Of a stretch of 64,000 nucleotides of DNA, positions 36,010 through 44,246 are shown in pieces; within the stretch, counting starts at the first letter, position 1; each line of letters opens with the position of its first letter. The DNA lies in contig CAKUGY010000005.1 in NCBI GenBank assembly GCA_934654835.1, positions 1 through 64,000 on the forward strand, written 5' to 3'. A program made the position numbers and the translations under genes. Under the pieces are notes generated by a model. It saw only the letters and a list, made by a program, of their open reading frames with translations, was not told where the DNA came from and did not search any database. This DNA comes from an uncultured Collinsella sp. GTDB lineage: Bacteria > Actinomycetota > Coriobacteriia > Coriobacteriales > Coriobacteriaceae.

Positions 36010-36942
36010 ATGGCTCGTCGTACGCCTTCTCAATTGAATATGCTGCTCGCCGTCGATAAGCCGGTGGGCTGTACGTCCCACGACGTGGTCTCGCAGTGCC
36101 GGCGCGCCCTCCATGAGCGGCGCGTCGGCCACGCTGGCACGCTCGACCCCATGGCATCGGGTGTCATGGTGGTGGGCGTTGGCCAGGCAACCCGTCTGCT
36201 GGGCATGCTGACCCTCGATACCAAAAGCTACGTCGCCGACATTTCGTTTGGCGTCGAGACCAATACCGACGACGCGGAAGGCGAGGCTGTCCGCACCGTG
36301 GCTGTTGCCTCGGAGCTGCGCGATCCCGCTTATGCCCGCGAGCAATTGGCCGCCATGCTGGGCCCGCAGATGCAGGTGCCGCCGGCGTTTTCGGCCATCT
36401 CGGTTAACGGCGTCCGCGCCTACAAGTCTGCGCGCGAGGGCAATGCGGTTGATTTGCCTCCGCGCCCCGTTGAGGTCTATGCCGCCGACCTGATCGCCGT
36501 GAGCGGCGAGGATGATACGTGCGTCTGGACCGTGGCGTTTTCGGTGAGCAAGGGCACCTATATCCGCGCGCTTGCTCGCGATTTGGGTCGCGCCTGCGAT
36601 AGCGCGGCGCATATTTCCGCGCTGCGCCGCACGGCCTCCGGCGTGGTTTCCATTGGCGCCTGCCATGCGGTGGAGGAGCTCTCTGCCGATTCCGCTGTCG
36701 GCTTCGCCCTGGATCCCATCGCAGCTTTGGGCGCCACACGTGTCGATTTGCCGGACGATCTTGCCGACGACCTGCTGTGCGGTCGTCGCATTCCCGTCGA
36801 GCGTGCACTTGCGAGCTTCGATTCGTCGAAGGCGCCGTTTGCGCTGGTGCTCGATGGGGGACTCAAGGCGCTCGCCCGCATTGAGAGCGGCCGCTTTGTG
36901 ATGGAGCACGTCTTTCCGCAGGCGATCGGTGGTGTTCGATGA
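36010..36942 (+). CDS. truB: tRNA pseudouridine-55 synthase TruB
   Basis: The 310-residue protein includes the catalytic aspartate motif HAGTLDPMASGVMVVGVGQATRL and the N-terminal KPVGCTSHDVV. It converts U55 to pseudouridine in the T-loop of tRNAs. The end overlaps the start of ribF by four bases, so the two are probably translated together. Confidence 0.95.
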   Translation: MARRTPSQLNMLLAVDKPVGCTSHDVVSQCRRALHERRVGHAGTLDPMASGVMVVGVGQATRLLGMLTLDTKSYVADISFGVETNTDDAEGEAVRTVAVASELRDPAYAREQLAAMLGPQMQVPPAFSAISVNGVRAYKSAREGNAVDLPPRPVEVYAADLIAVSGEDDTCVWTVAFSVSKGTYIRALARDLGRACDSAAHISALRRTASGVVSIGACHAVEELSADSAVGFALDPIAALGATRVDLPDDLADDLLCGRRIPVERALASFDSSKAPFALVLDGGLKALARIESGRFVMEHVFPQAIGGVR

Positions 36943-37946
36943 TGCTGGCCTCCCATGAGCTCGCACGTATCTTTTTTGCGGGCGAGTCGGAAGAGGCCCG
37001 TATCGTTTCTGCCGAGGGATTTGATGGGTGCGCGAGCTTGGGTGCCGCTTCGATCGCCATCGGCGTGTTCGATGGCGTGCATCGGGGGCACCGCGAGCTG
37101 ATTGATGCTGTCGTTCGCGATGCGCGTGTCCATGGCTGCCGCGCGGTCGTGGTCACCTTCGATCCCGATCCAGACGTTGTGGTCAGTCCTTCGCCCTCTC
37201 AAAAATTGATGACGACGGCCGACCGTCTGCATGCTCTGGCTCAGACCGGGGTCGATGCGGTCGTGGCCGTTCCCTTTACGCCCGAGGTGGCAGCGCTTGA
37301 CCATGTCGGCTTTCTCGCGCTGCTGTCGCGCGTGGTCGATATTCGTTCGATTCGCGTGGGGAGCGATTTTCGGCTCGGTCGCGGTGGCGCGTCGGGCGTT
37401 GCCGAGATGCACGCCTGGGGTGTTGAGCGCGGCGTCGACGTATACGGCCACGACCTGCTCTGCGTCGACGGGCAGACCGTCTGCGCTACCCGCATCCGTC
37501 ATGAGCTGGGGCAGGGTCATGTGGAATTGGCATCCGAGCTGCTCGGCCGTCCCTATATGGTGCGCGGTGGTGTTATCCGCGGCCGTCATGAGGGCTCCGA
37601 CATGGGCTTTCCCACGGCAAACATTCAGGTGCCCGATGGTATCCAAGTGCCTGCCGATGGCGTCTACGAGGGCTTGGTCCTCGTCGACGATACCGTGTGG
37701 CCTGCTGCCGTTAACGTCGGCCTGCCGCCGACGTATGCCGACGATGCCGCCTCGGCGCATCTGGAGGCCAACTTAATTGGTTATAGGGGCGACCTGTACG
37801 GCGCTTCCGTTTCGCTGGCGTTTACGCGCTGGCTGCGCCCGTCGCGCGTGTTCGATTCCCTCGATGAGTTGATTGCGACCGTCGAGGGTAACATTGAAGA
37901 TATCCGTCACAACTTGGGTGAGCAGGGGGTGAGCATCCGTGATTAG
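36939..37946 (+). CDS. ribF: Bifunctional riboflavin kinase/FAD synthetase RibF
   Basis: The 335-residue protein has an N-terminal FMN adenylyltransferase domain (GVFDGVHRGHREL) and a C-terminal flavokinase domain (GRHEGSDMGFPTANI). It makes FMN from riboflavin and ATP, then FAD. Either ATG 36939 or 36942 could start it. The usual ribosomal protein gene rpsO does not follow; instead dnaG overlaps by 8 bases. Confidence 0.94.
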   Translation: MMLASHELARIFFAGESEEARIVSAEGFDGCASLGAASIAIGVFDGVHRGHRELIDAVVRDARVHGCRAVVVTFDPDPDVVVSPSPSQKLMTTADRLHALAQTGVDAVVAVPFTPEVAALDHVGFLALLSRVVDIRSIRVGSDFRLGRGGASGVAEMHAWGVERGVDVYGHDLLCVDGQTVCATRIRHELGQGHVELASELLGRPYMVRGGVIRGRHEGSDMGFPTANIQVPDGIQVPADGVYEGLVLVDDTVWPAAVNVGLPPTYADDAASAHLEANLIGYRGDLYGASVSLAFTRWLRPSRVFDSLDELIATVEGNIEDIRHNLGEQGVSIRD

Positions 37947-40053
37947 CGATGAGGAGAAAGACCAGGTGCGCGCTGCGTCCGATCTGGTTGCCATCGTTCA
38001 GGAAACGGTTGAGCTCAAGCCCCGCGGCCATGAGTTTTGGGGTTGCTGCCCCTTTCATGGCGAAAAGACCCCATCGTTTCACATTATCCCTGCTACACAG
38101 GTGTGGCACTGCTTTGGCTGCGGTGAGGGCGGCGACGTCTTCACCTATATTATGAAGCGCGAGAACCTGAGTTTTCCCGAGTCGATCCGGTACTTGGCGG
38201 ATCGTGCCGGCATTGAGCTGCACGATACCGGTGCCCAGCGTGAGCGCGGCACCAAGCGTGCCCGCATCTACGACCTGTGCGCCGAGACCGCCCAGTTCTA
38301 CCACACCATGCTCATGCGCGGTAAAGACAGCCGCCCCCGTGAGTACTTTGCCAGCCGCGGTATGGGCGGTGACGTCTGCCGTCGCTACTGCCTGGGCTTT
38401 GCTCCGGGCCGCAACATGCTGGTGTCCCACCTGTCGCAGGCGGGCTTTACCCCGCAGGAGATGATTGACGCCAACGTGGCCGTCAGTCGCGGGCGCGGAC
38501 AGCTCGCGGATCGCTTTTACGACCGTGTGATGTTTCCCATCTTTGATGAACAGGGTCACAACATCGCCTTTGGCGGTCGCATTATGGGTGACGGTCAGCC
38601 CAAGTACCTCAACACCGCCGAGACGAGCGTGTTCCATAAAAAGCGAAATCTCTACGGCTTTAACTGGGCCAAGGAGTTTATCGTCGCTCAGGATACCGCC
38701 ATCGTGGTGGAGGGCTATACCGATTGCATCGCCTGCTGGGAGGCGGGGATCAAAAACGTCGTCGCCACACTGGGCACGGCGCTCACGGAGCATCACGTAA
38801 AGACGCTCACCCGCTTTGCCAAGCGCATCGTGTATATGTTCGACGGTGATGCTGCCGGTCAAAAGGCCGCCCGCCGCGCGATTCAGTTTATCGAGCAGGA
38901 TTCGATGGACCTTCGCTGTGTGGTGTTGCCCGACGGCAACGATCCCATGGAGTTCATCACGGCGCACGGTGGCGAGGCACTGCAGGCACGCATAGATGCG
39001 GCCGAGCCCCTCATGGACTTTGTGTACCGTTCGCTGCAGGAGTCGAGCGACATTACCACGCCGGGCGGCCGTGCCAAGGCGCTCGAGGACGCACTGACGC
39101 TCATCTATCCGCTGCGCGACAGCTACATGATCGATACGTACTTTATCCAGATTGCCGACCTGCTTGGCTTGGATCTGGAGACGGTGCGCGCGAGCTCGGG
39201 CTGCGTTTTTCGCGATGTCGCCAAGCGCGAGGATGCCGAGCGCCGTCGTGAGCAGAACTACGAGCGCCAGCGGGCGCAGGCCGAGCGCTCTGGTGGCGCG
39301 GGCGGTCGAGCGTCTGGTTCGCAGGGGGCGTCCCGCTGTGCTTGGGCGTCGGGCGTCACGCCGCCGGTGTCTGCGCCGGTCGAAGAGGAGCCGTACGACT
39401 ACGTGCCGCTCGAGGCCTATGGGGCTGCGCCGGTCGAGGTTGCGGACGACATGCCGCCGATCGATGTGCCTGCTGGGATGGATAGCTCAGCGCCCGTCGC
39501 CGATGCAACGGGTACTCCCACGGTGTCGACGATGTCGATCGTGTTGACCGATCTGGAGCGCAAGTCCCTGGCAGGGGAGCGCGAGCTGTTGACGATGCTC
39601 ACGAGCTATCCCGATTTGTTCCGTACGTATGCCGAGCGAATCTGCTCGATCGAGTGGGTGGACCCGCGTCACGAGTCCATTGCGTGGGCCGTGCTGGCAA
39701 CGCCGCCGGGAACCGATCCCGCGGCCTGCATGGATGCGGCGCGCGCGGTGTGTCCCGAGGCGGCAACGCTTGTCAGTGCTGGGCGTATCTCTGCGACGAG
39801 CAAGCACCCGACCGAGACGAACATCGTGTTTATGCTCGATACGCTCGAGCTCTACACCATCAAGCGTCGCATGCGAGCCGCACAGGCCAAGCTGCGCCAG
39901 GATCGTTCGCTCGATGCTGAGGCTCGCCGTGTGCTGACCATGCAGGCGGTGCAAGATTCACAGCGTCAGCGCGAGCTCCAAAAGTCGATCGGTGGCGTAG
40001 CCGACCCGTTCCGTTTGATCGGCTTGGAGACCGCGGGCGCCGATCAGGCCTAG
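37939..40053 (+). CDS. dnaG: DNA primase
   Basis: Translation starts at GTG 37939 inside the end of ribF. The 704-residue enzyme has the N-terminal zinc finger (CCPFHGEKTPSFH and CFGCGEGGDV), the TOPRIM core (VVEGYTD and MFDGDAAGQKA) and a C-terminal DnaB-binding helical domain separated by a variable low-complexity stretch (about 440-540). It makes RNA primers at replication forks. dnaG followed by rpoD is the classic macromolecular-synthesis order. Confidence 0.95.
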   Translation: MISDEEKDQVRAASDLVAIVQETVELKPRGHEFWGCCPFHGEKTPSFHIIPATQVWHCFGCGEGGDVFTYIMKRENLSFPESIRYLADRAGIELHDTGAQRERGTKRARIYDLCAETAQFYHTMLMRGKDSRPREYFASRGMGGDVCRRYCLGFAPGRNMLVSHLSQAGFTPQEMIDANVAVSRGRGQLADRFYDRVMFPIFDEQGHNIAFGGRIMGDGQPKYLNTAETSVFHKKRNLYGFNWAKEFIVAQDTAIVVEGYTDCIACWEAGIKNVVATLGTALTEHHVKTLTRFAKRIVYMFDGDAAGQKAARRAIQFIEQDSMDLRCVVLPDGNDPMEFITAHGGEALQARIDAAEPLMDFVYRSLQESSDITTPGGRAKALEDALTLIYPLRDSYMIDTYFIQIADLLGLDLETVRASSGCVFRDVAKREDAERRREQNYERQRAQAERSGGAGGRASGSQGASRCAWASGVTPPVSAPVEEEPYDYVPLEAYGAAPVEVADDMPPIDVPAGMDSSAPVADATGTPTVSTMSIVLTDLERKSLAGERELLTMLTSYPDLFRTYAERICSIEWVDPRHESIAWAVLATPPGTDPAACMDAARAVCPEAATLVSAGRISATSKHPTETNIVFMLDTLELYTIKRRMRAAQAKLRQDRSLDAEARRVLTMQAVQDSQRQRELQKSIGGVADPFRLIGLETAGADQA

Positions 40054-40163
40054 ATGTTGTGGTCAACCAGCGTAATCTCGCCTATATCCTGTCTTTATTT
40101 TGGGTATAGACGTCTATGTGTGTGCTAAAGTAATGAGTCCTGTGGACTATGAAGGGAGAATCT

Positions 40164-41507
40164 GTGCCTAAAAAGACTGAGAGCACGGGTACTGGGCTGG
40201 AATCCTACGTTGCAAAGCTCATGGGCAACGGCTCAAACAGGACTTCGGTAACCGAGGACGAGATTCAGGTCGCCCTGAAGGATATCGATGTGTCCGATGA
40301 GCAGCTCACCGCGGTGTATTCCGCGCTGCGCAACAGCGGCATCCAGATTATCTCCGCGAGCGGAAACGACGACGCCCCCATGGACGTCGACGATGACGAT
40401 AACGATACCGACGATTTCGATGACGACGACGAGCACGATTCCGGCTCGCTCGACGATCACGAGCTTAAGATGGCCCGTCAGGCCGATGCCGAGATGGGCT
40501 CTTCCAAGAGCAAGAAGAAGCGCACCGTGCGCACGTCTCGTTCGCGTTCGCGCGTGCGCGGCATCGATGCCTCCACGGTGATGCTGACCGGCGACCCGGT
40601 TCGTATGTACCTCAAGGAGATCGGTAAGGTCGATCTGCTGACCGCCTCCGAAGAGGTTGATCTGGCCATGAAGATTGAGGCCGGACTCGAGGCCACCGAG
40701 AAACTCGAGGCTGCCGAGGCGGGCGAGATCGAGCTCACGCGCGCCGAGATGCGTCGCCTGACCCGTATTGAGAACGTGGGCCTCGAGGCCAAGCAGGCGC
40801 TCATCAGCGCTAACCTGCGCCTGGTCGTCTCCATCGCCAAGCGCTATGTCGGTCGCGGCATGCTGTTCCTGGACCTGATCCAGGAGGGCAACCTCGGTCT
40901 GATTCGCGCCGTCGAGAAGTTCGACTACCAGAAGGGCTTTAAGTTTTCCACGTATGCCACGTGGTGGATCCGTCAGGCCATTACGCGCGCTATCGCTGAC
41001 CAGGCCCGTACCATCCGTATCCCCGTGCACATGGTCGAGACCATCAACAAGCTTGTCCGCGTGCAGCGACAGCTTCTCCAAGATTTGGGTCGCGACCCGA
41101 CCCCCGAGGAGATCGGTGCCGAGATGGATATGAGCGCCGACCGCGTCCGCGAGATCCAGAAGATTTCGCAGGAGCCCGTGTCGCTCGAGACCCCCATCGG
41201 CGAGGAAGAGGATTCCCAGCTGGGCGACTTCATCGAGGACTCCCAGGCAATCGTTCCGCCCGATGCTGCCAGCTTCTCCATGCTGCAGGAGCAGCTCACC
41301 CAGGTGCTCGACTCGCTTGCCGATCGTGAGCGCAAGGTTATTGAGCTGCGCTTTGGCCTTGTCGACGGACATCCCCGCACGCTCGAGGAAGTCGGTCGCG
41401 AGTTTGGCGTCACGCGCGAGCGTATCCGCCAGATCGAGTCCAAGACCTTGGCCAAGCTCCGCCATCCCAGCCGCAGCAGCAAGCTCAAGGATTACATCGA
41501 GTCTTAG
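40164..41507 (+). CDS. rpoD: Primary RNA polymerase sigma factor RpoD/SigA
   Basis: GTG 40164 follows GGGAG and gives 447 residues; the in-frame ATG at 40149 lacks a ribosome site. An acidic stretch of aspartates (about 75-105) precedes region 1.2. Region 2 (DLIQEGNLGLIRAVEKFDY, KFSTYATWWIRQAI) and region 4.2 (LEEVGREFGVTRERIRQIES) are typical of the housekeeping sigma. It recognises TTGACA/TATAAT-type promoters such as those noted here. A hairpin and terminator follow. Confidence 0.96.
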   Translation: MPKKTESTGTGLESYVAKLMGNGSNRTSVTEDEIQVALKDIDVSDEQLTAVYSALRNSGIQIISASGNDDAPMDVDDDDNDTDDFDDDDEHDSGSLDDHELKMARQADAEMGSSKSKKKRTVRTSRSRSRVRGIDASTVMLTGDPVRMYLKEIGKVDLLTASEEVDLAMKIEAGLEATEKLEAAEAGEIELTRAEMRRLTRIENVGLEAKQALISANLRLVVSIAKRYVGRGMLFLDLIQEGNLGLIRAVEKFDYQKGFKFSTYATWWIRQAITRAIADQARTIRIPVHMVETINKLVRVQRQLLQDLGRDPTPEEIGAEMDMSADRVREIQKISQEPVSLETPIGEEEDSQLGDFIEDSQAIVPPDAASFSMLQEQLTQVLDSLADRERKVIELRFGLVDGHPRTLEEVGREFGVTRERIRQIESKTLAKLRHPSRSSKLKDYIES

Positions 41508-41509
41508 TT

Positions 41510-41537
41510 GTTACGCGGTTTTACCAAACCGCGTAAC
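41510..41537 (+). terminator. 12-bp hairpin directly after rpoD
   Basis: GTTACGCGGTTT (41510-41521) pairs perfectly with AAACCGCGTAAC (41526-41537) with a four-base loop. There is no T tract, so it may protect the 3' end, with real termination at the next hairpin. Confidence 0.6.
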
Positions 41538-41580
41538 GGCTCGACGCTGCGCGCCGCCCAGAGCGACAATTTGTCATTCA

Positions 41581-41621
41581 AAAGGCAAGGCATGACCAGA
41601 AGGTCTATGCCTTGCCTTTTT
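41581..41621 (+). terminator. Rho-independent terminator of the rimP-rpoD operon
   Basis: AAAGGCAAGGCAT (41581-41593) pairs with ATGCCTTGCCTTT further on, with an inner GACC/GGTC stem, followed by TTTTT (41617-41621). Confidence 0.88.
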
Positions 41622-41679
41622 CATGCCAACTTGTTCGCTCTGGACGTCGCTCGCTGGCATTGCCAAAACTTCGGCGTTT

Positions 41680-41726
41680 CCGGCACTTGGGGACGTTCCT
41701 TTTGTGCCGGCACCTGGGGACACTCC
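41680..41726 (+). repeat. Two 20-bp direct repeats upstream of the tRNA promoter
   Basis: CCGGCACTTGGGGACGTTCC (41680-41699) and CCGGCACCTGGGGACACTCC (41707-41726) differ at three positions. The GGGGAC core recalls short repeats scattered in Coriobacteriia intergenic DNA, from memory, not checked. Function unknown. Confidence 0.5.
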
Positions 41727-41755
41727 TGCGATCGGAAAATTTCTTAAAAAAGTTC

Positions 41756-41783
41756 TTGCCCTGAGCGTAATCGTCCGTATAAT
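41756..41783 (+). promoter_or_regulatory. Promoter of the tRNA-Asn pair
   Basis: TTGCCC (41756-41761) and a perfect TATAAT (41778-41783) are 16 bases apart, about 30 bases before the first tRNA. Confidence 0.8.
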
Positions 41784-41813
41784 AAACTTCGTTGCTTGAG
41801 AGCACGCACCTAT

Positions 41814-41888
41814 TCCTCGGTAGCTCAATGGTAGAGCACGCGGCTGTTAACCGCGCTGTTGTAGGTTCGAGTCCTACCCGGGGAGCCA
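41814..41888 (+). tRNA. tRNA-Asn (anticodon GTT), copy 1
   Basis: The 75-base gene has acceptor stem TCCTCGG/CCGGGGA, D-arm GCTCAATGGTAGAGC, anticodon loop CTGTTAA with GTT, T-loop GTTCGAGTCC, and an encoded CCA end. A weak AGCCC/GGGCT hairpin with T (41898-41918) separates it from copy 2. Confidence 0.97.
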
Positions 41889-41922
41889 GAATTTCTCAGC
41901 CCATTCCGCTGGGCTTTTAAAT

Positions 41923-41997
41923 TCCTCGGTAGCTCAATGGTAGAGCACGCGGCTGTTAACCGCGCTGTTGTAGGTTCGAGTCCTACCCGGGGAGCCA
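41923..41997 (+). tRNA. tRNA-Asn (anticodon GTT), copy 2
   Basis: This gene is base-for-base identical to copy 1, including the encoded CCA. It shares the same upstream promoter and ends 7 bases before a terminator. Confidence 0.97.
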
Positions 41998-42003
41998 GGT
42001 TGT

Positions 42004-42033
42004 AAAACCCGTCGCTTATGCGGCGGGTTTTTT
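42004..42033 (+). terminator. Terminator of the tRNA operon
   Basis: AAACCCGTCGC (42005-42015) pairs with GCGGCGGGTTT (42020-42030) with one wobble and a four-base loop; the T run extends to 42033. Confidence 0.92.
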
Positions 42034-42191
42034 CATGCCGCGATCGCTTGTCATGAACGTTACCGTATCAACATTTCGTGTCGAGGATGTAATCCCTTGG
42101 CCCACAACCGCAACATGGCGCGGTCGTTGTAGAATATTGGAATGATTGCTCCCACGACATGGTGCCGCGAGCACCAGAAAAGGAGATTCTT

Positions 42192-42548
42192 GTGTCTGAG
42201 ACCATTAACGGCAGCCTGAGCGTCTCGAACGACGTAATTGCCGATATTGCCGGTTATGCCGCGATGACGTGCTACGGCGTCGTCGGTATGGCCGAGCAGC
42301 TCCAGGGCGCCGAGAGCGTGCGCCTGCTTGCCGGCCAGCGCCTCCGCAAGGGCGTACTTGTCTCCGCCGACGAGAACGGCCTCACGGTCGATCTGCACGT
42401 CGTGCTCGAGAACGGCGTCAACATGAAGTCCGTCTGCCACAATCTTTCGAGCTCCGTTGCCTTCACCCTGCAGGAGATCGCCCAGATCGATCCTGCCAGC
42501 CTTAAGATCGGCATCCACATCGACGCGCTCAAGAGCCGTCTGAACTAG
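42192..42548 (+). CDS. Asp23/Gls24-family protein
   Basis: GTG 42192 is seven bases after AAAAGGAG and gives 118 residues. The protein matches the Asp23/Gls24 (YloU) family: ISNDVIADIAGYAAMTCYGV-like N-terminus, LLAGQRLRKGV in the middle, and VAFTLQEI. YloU-type genes typically precede the DAK2 kinase gene, as here, and are thought to connect envelope or fatty-acid metabolism; the exact role is unknown. Confidence 0.88.
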   Translation: MSETINGSLSVSNDVIADIAGYAAMTCYGVVGMAEQLQGAESVRLLAGQRLRKGVLVSADENGLTVDLHVVLENGVNMKSVCHNLSSSVAFTLQEIAQIDPASLKIGIHIDALKSRLN

Positions 42549-42575
42549 CATCCGAACACGGAGATTTCACCACTC

Positions 42576-44237
42576 ATGATTGCAAAGACCATTCGCACCT
42601 GTTTTCCGATCGCTGCGGCTGCCGTTTCCGACAAGGCCGAGGAGATCAACAAGCTCAACGTCTTCCCCGTACCCGATGGCGATACCGGCACCAACATGTC
42701 GCTCACGCTCGCCTCGGTGACCAAGGAGCTCTCTGCGCTTCCCGCCGACGCCGACATGGAGGCCATCGCCGGCGCCATCACCCATGGCTCTCTCATGGGC
42801 GCTCGCGGTAACTCGGGCGTTATCACTTCGCAGATCCTGCGCGGCGTGGCCGAGGGCCTCGTCTCTGCCGACGAACCCGTTACGTCCGCCAACATCGCCT
42901 TCGCCTTCCGCCGTGCCGTCAAGGTCGCCTTCCAGGCTGTTCGCAAGCCCATCGAGGGCACGATCCTCACGGTCCTGCGCGATGTCTCGACCAAGGCCGA
43001 CGAGTGCGAGAAGAAGAAGTTCTCGGCCGAGGACGCGCTCGACGCCATCGTCGTCGAGGCCTATCAGTCCGTCGCCCGTACGCCCGACCTGCTGCCCGTT
43101 CTGAAGGAGAACGGCGTGGTCGACTCTGGCGCCTTTGGCTTTGCCATCTTCCTCGAGAACTTCGTGGCTGCCGCTCTTGGCCGCAGCACTGTTGTCGAGG
43201 ATTTCTCCGCCACGTTTGATTCCGCTGGCTCTGCTCGCGACGCTGCCCTGGGTCGTGTTGAGATCGAGGCAAACGACGACTGGGAGGGCTCGGAGTTCCG
43301 TTACTGCAACGAGTTCCTCTTTAAGGCCGACGCCCCGTTTGACGAGGACGAGTGTCTGAAGTTCCTGGGTTCCATGGGCGACTGCGAGCTGCTCGTGGGT
43401 GCCTATCCCGATTACAAGATCCACGTGCACTCCAACACCCCGAACCTGGTGCTCGAGCATATGCTCCAGCTCGGCCAGATCTACGAGGTCTTTATCCATA
43501 ACATGGAGATGGAGGCCCACGACCGCACCGCTAAGATCCACGAGGATCAGGAGAAGGCCGCCGAGCCTGCCAAGGCGCTGGGCTTTGTCGCCGTTGCCGC
43601 CGGCTCCGGCGAGGCTGACATCCTCAAGTCCCTCGGCGTTGACGTGATCGTCTCGGGTGGCCAGACCATGAACCCCTCGACTGCCGACCTGCTGGGCGCC
43701 GTCGACCAGGTCAATGCGACCTCGGTCATCATCCTGCCCAACAACGGCAACATCCGCATGGCTGCCGAGGCCGCTGCCTCCGCTTGTACCGACAAGAAGG
43801 TCGCCGTCGTTTCCACCAAGACCGTCCCGCAGGCGTTCTCCGCGCTGTTCGCGGTCCTGCCCGATTCCGAGCTCGAGGATGCCGTCGCCGCCATGGTCGA
43901 CGCTATCAGCGAGGTCCGCGACGGTGAGGTCACCCGTGCTGTGCGCGACTCCAGCGCTTCCGATGGCTCCCCGATTCACTCCGGTGACGTCATGGGCATC
44001 ATCGCCGGCTCTATCGACGTGGTCGGCTCTGATGTAAAGCAGGTCACGCTCGACTGCATCAACCGTATGCAGGAGGAAGAGGAGGGTGACGCGCTGACGA
44101 TTCTGGCTGGCGAGGAGCTGTCCGACGAGGCCTTCCAGGAGATCGTCGATGCTATTGAGGAGGCCCAGCCCGACTTGGAGATTGACGCCCATCGTGGCGA
44201 GCAGCCGCTTTATCCCGTGATTTTCTCCATCGAGTAG
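42576..44237 (+). CDS. DAK2-domain protein, FakA-like fatty acid kinase subunit
   Basis: The 553-residue protein has an N-terminal DAK2 kinase domain with NVFPVPDGDTGTNM and GARGNSGVITSQIL, a linker and a C-terminal DegV-like/FakA domain. FakA phosphorylates fatty acids bound to a FakB carrier, allowing exogenous fatty acids to enter PlsX-dependent phospholipid synthesis. plsX lies about 5 kb downstream. No FakB (DegV) gene is in the window. Family position and length fit YloV/FakA. Confidence 0.87.
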   Translation: MIAKTIRTCFPIAAAAVSDKAEEINKLNVFPVPDGDTGTNMSLTLASVTKELSALPADADMEAIAGAITHGSLMGARGNSGVITSQILRGVAEGLVSADEPVTSANIAFAFRRAVKVAFQAVRKPIEGTILTVLRDVSTKADECEKKKFSAEDALDAIVVEAYQSVARTPDLLPVLKENGVVDSGAFGFAIFLENFVAAALGRSTVVEDFSATFDSAGSARDAALGRVEIEANDDWEGSEFRYCNEFLFKADAPFDEDECLKFLGSMGDCELLVGAYPDYKIHVHSNTPNLVLEHMLQLGQIYEVFIHNMEMEAHDRTAKIHEDQEKAAEPAKALGFVAVAAGSGEADILKSLGVDVIVSGGQTMNPSTADLLGAVDQVNATSVIILPNNGNIRMAAEAAASACTDKKVAVVSTKTVPQAFSALFAVLPDSELEDAVAAMVDAISEVRDGEVTRAVRDSSASDGSPIHSGDVMGIIAGSIDVVGSDVKQVTLDCINRMQEEEEGDALTILAGEELSDEAFQEIVDAIEEAQPDLEIDAHRGEQPLYPVIFSIE

Positions 44238-44246
44238 GCTCTGCCC

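Noticed and set aside
34855..36966. 703-codon minus-strand open frame across nrnA and truB
   Set aside because: Antisense shadow of two well-identified genes; no recognisable domains and unusual amino acid composition.
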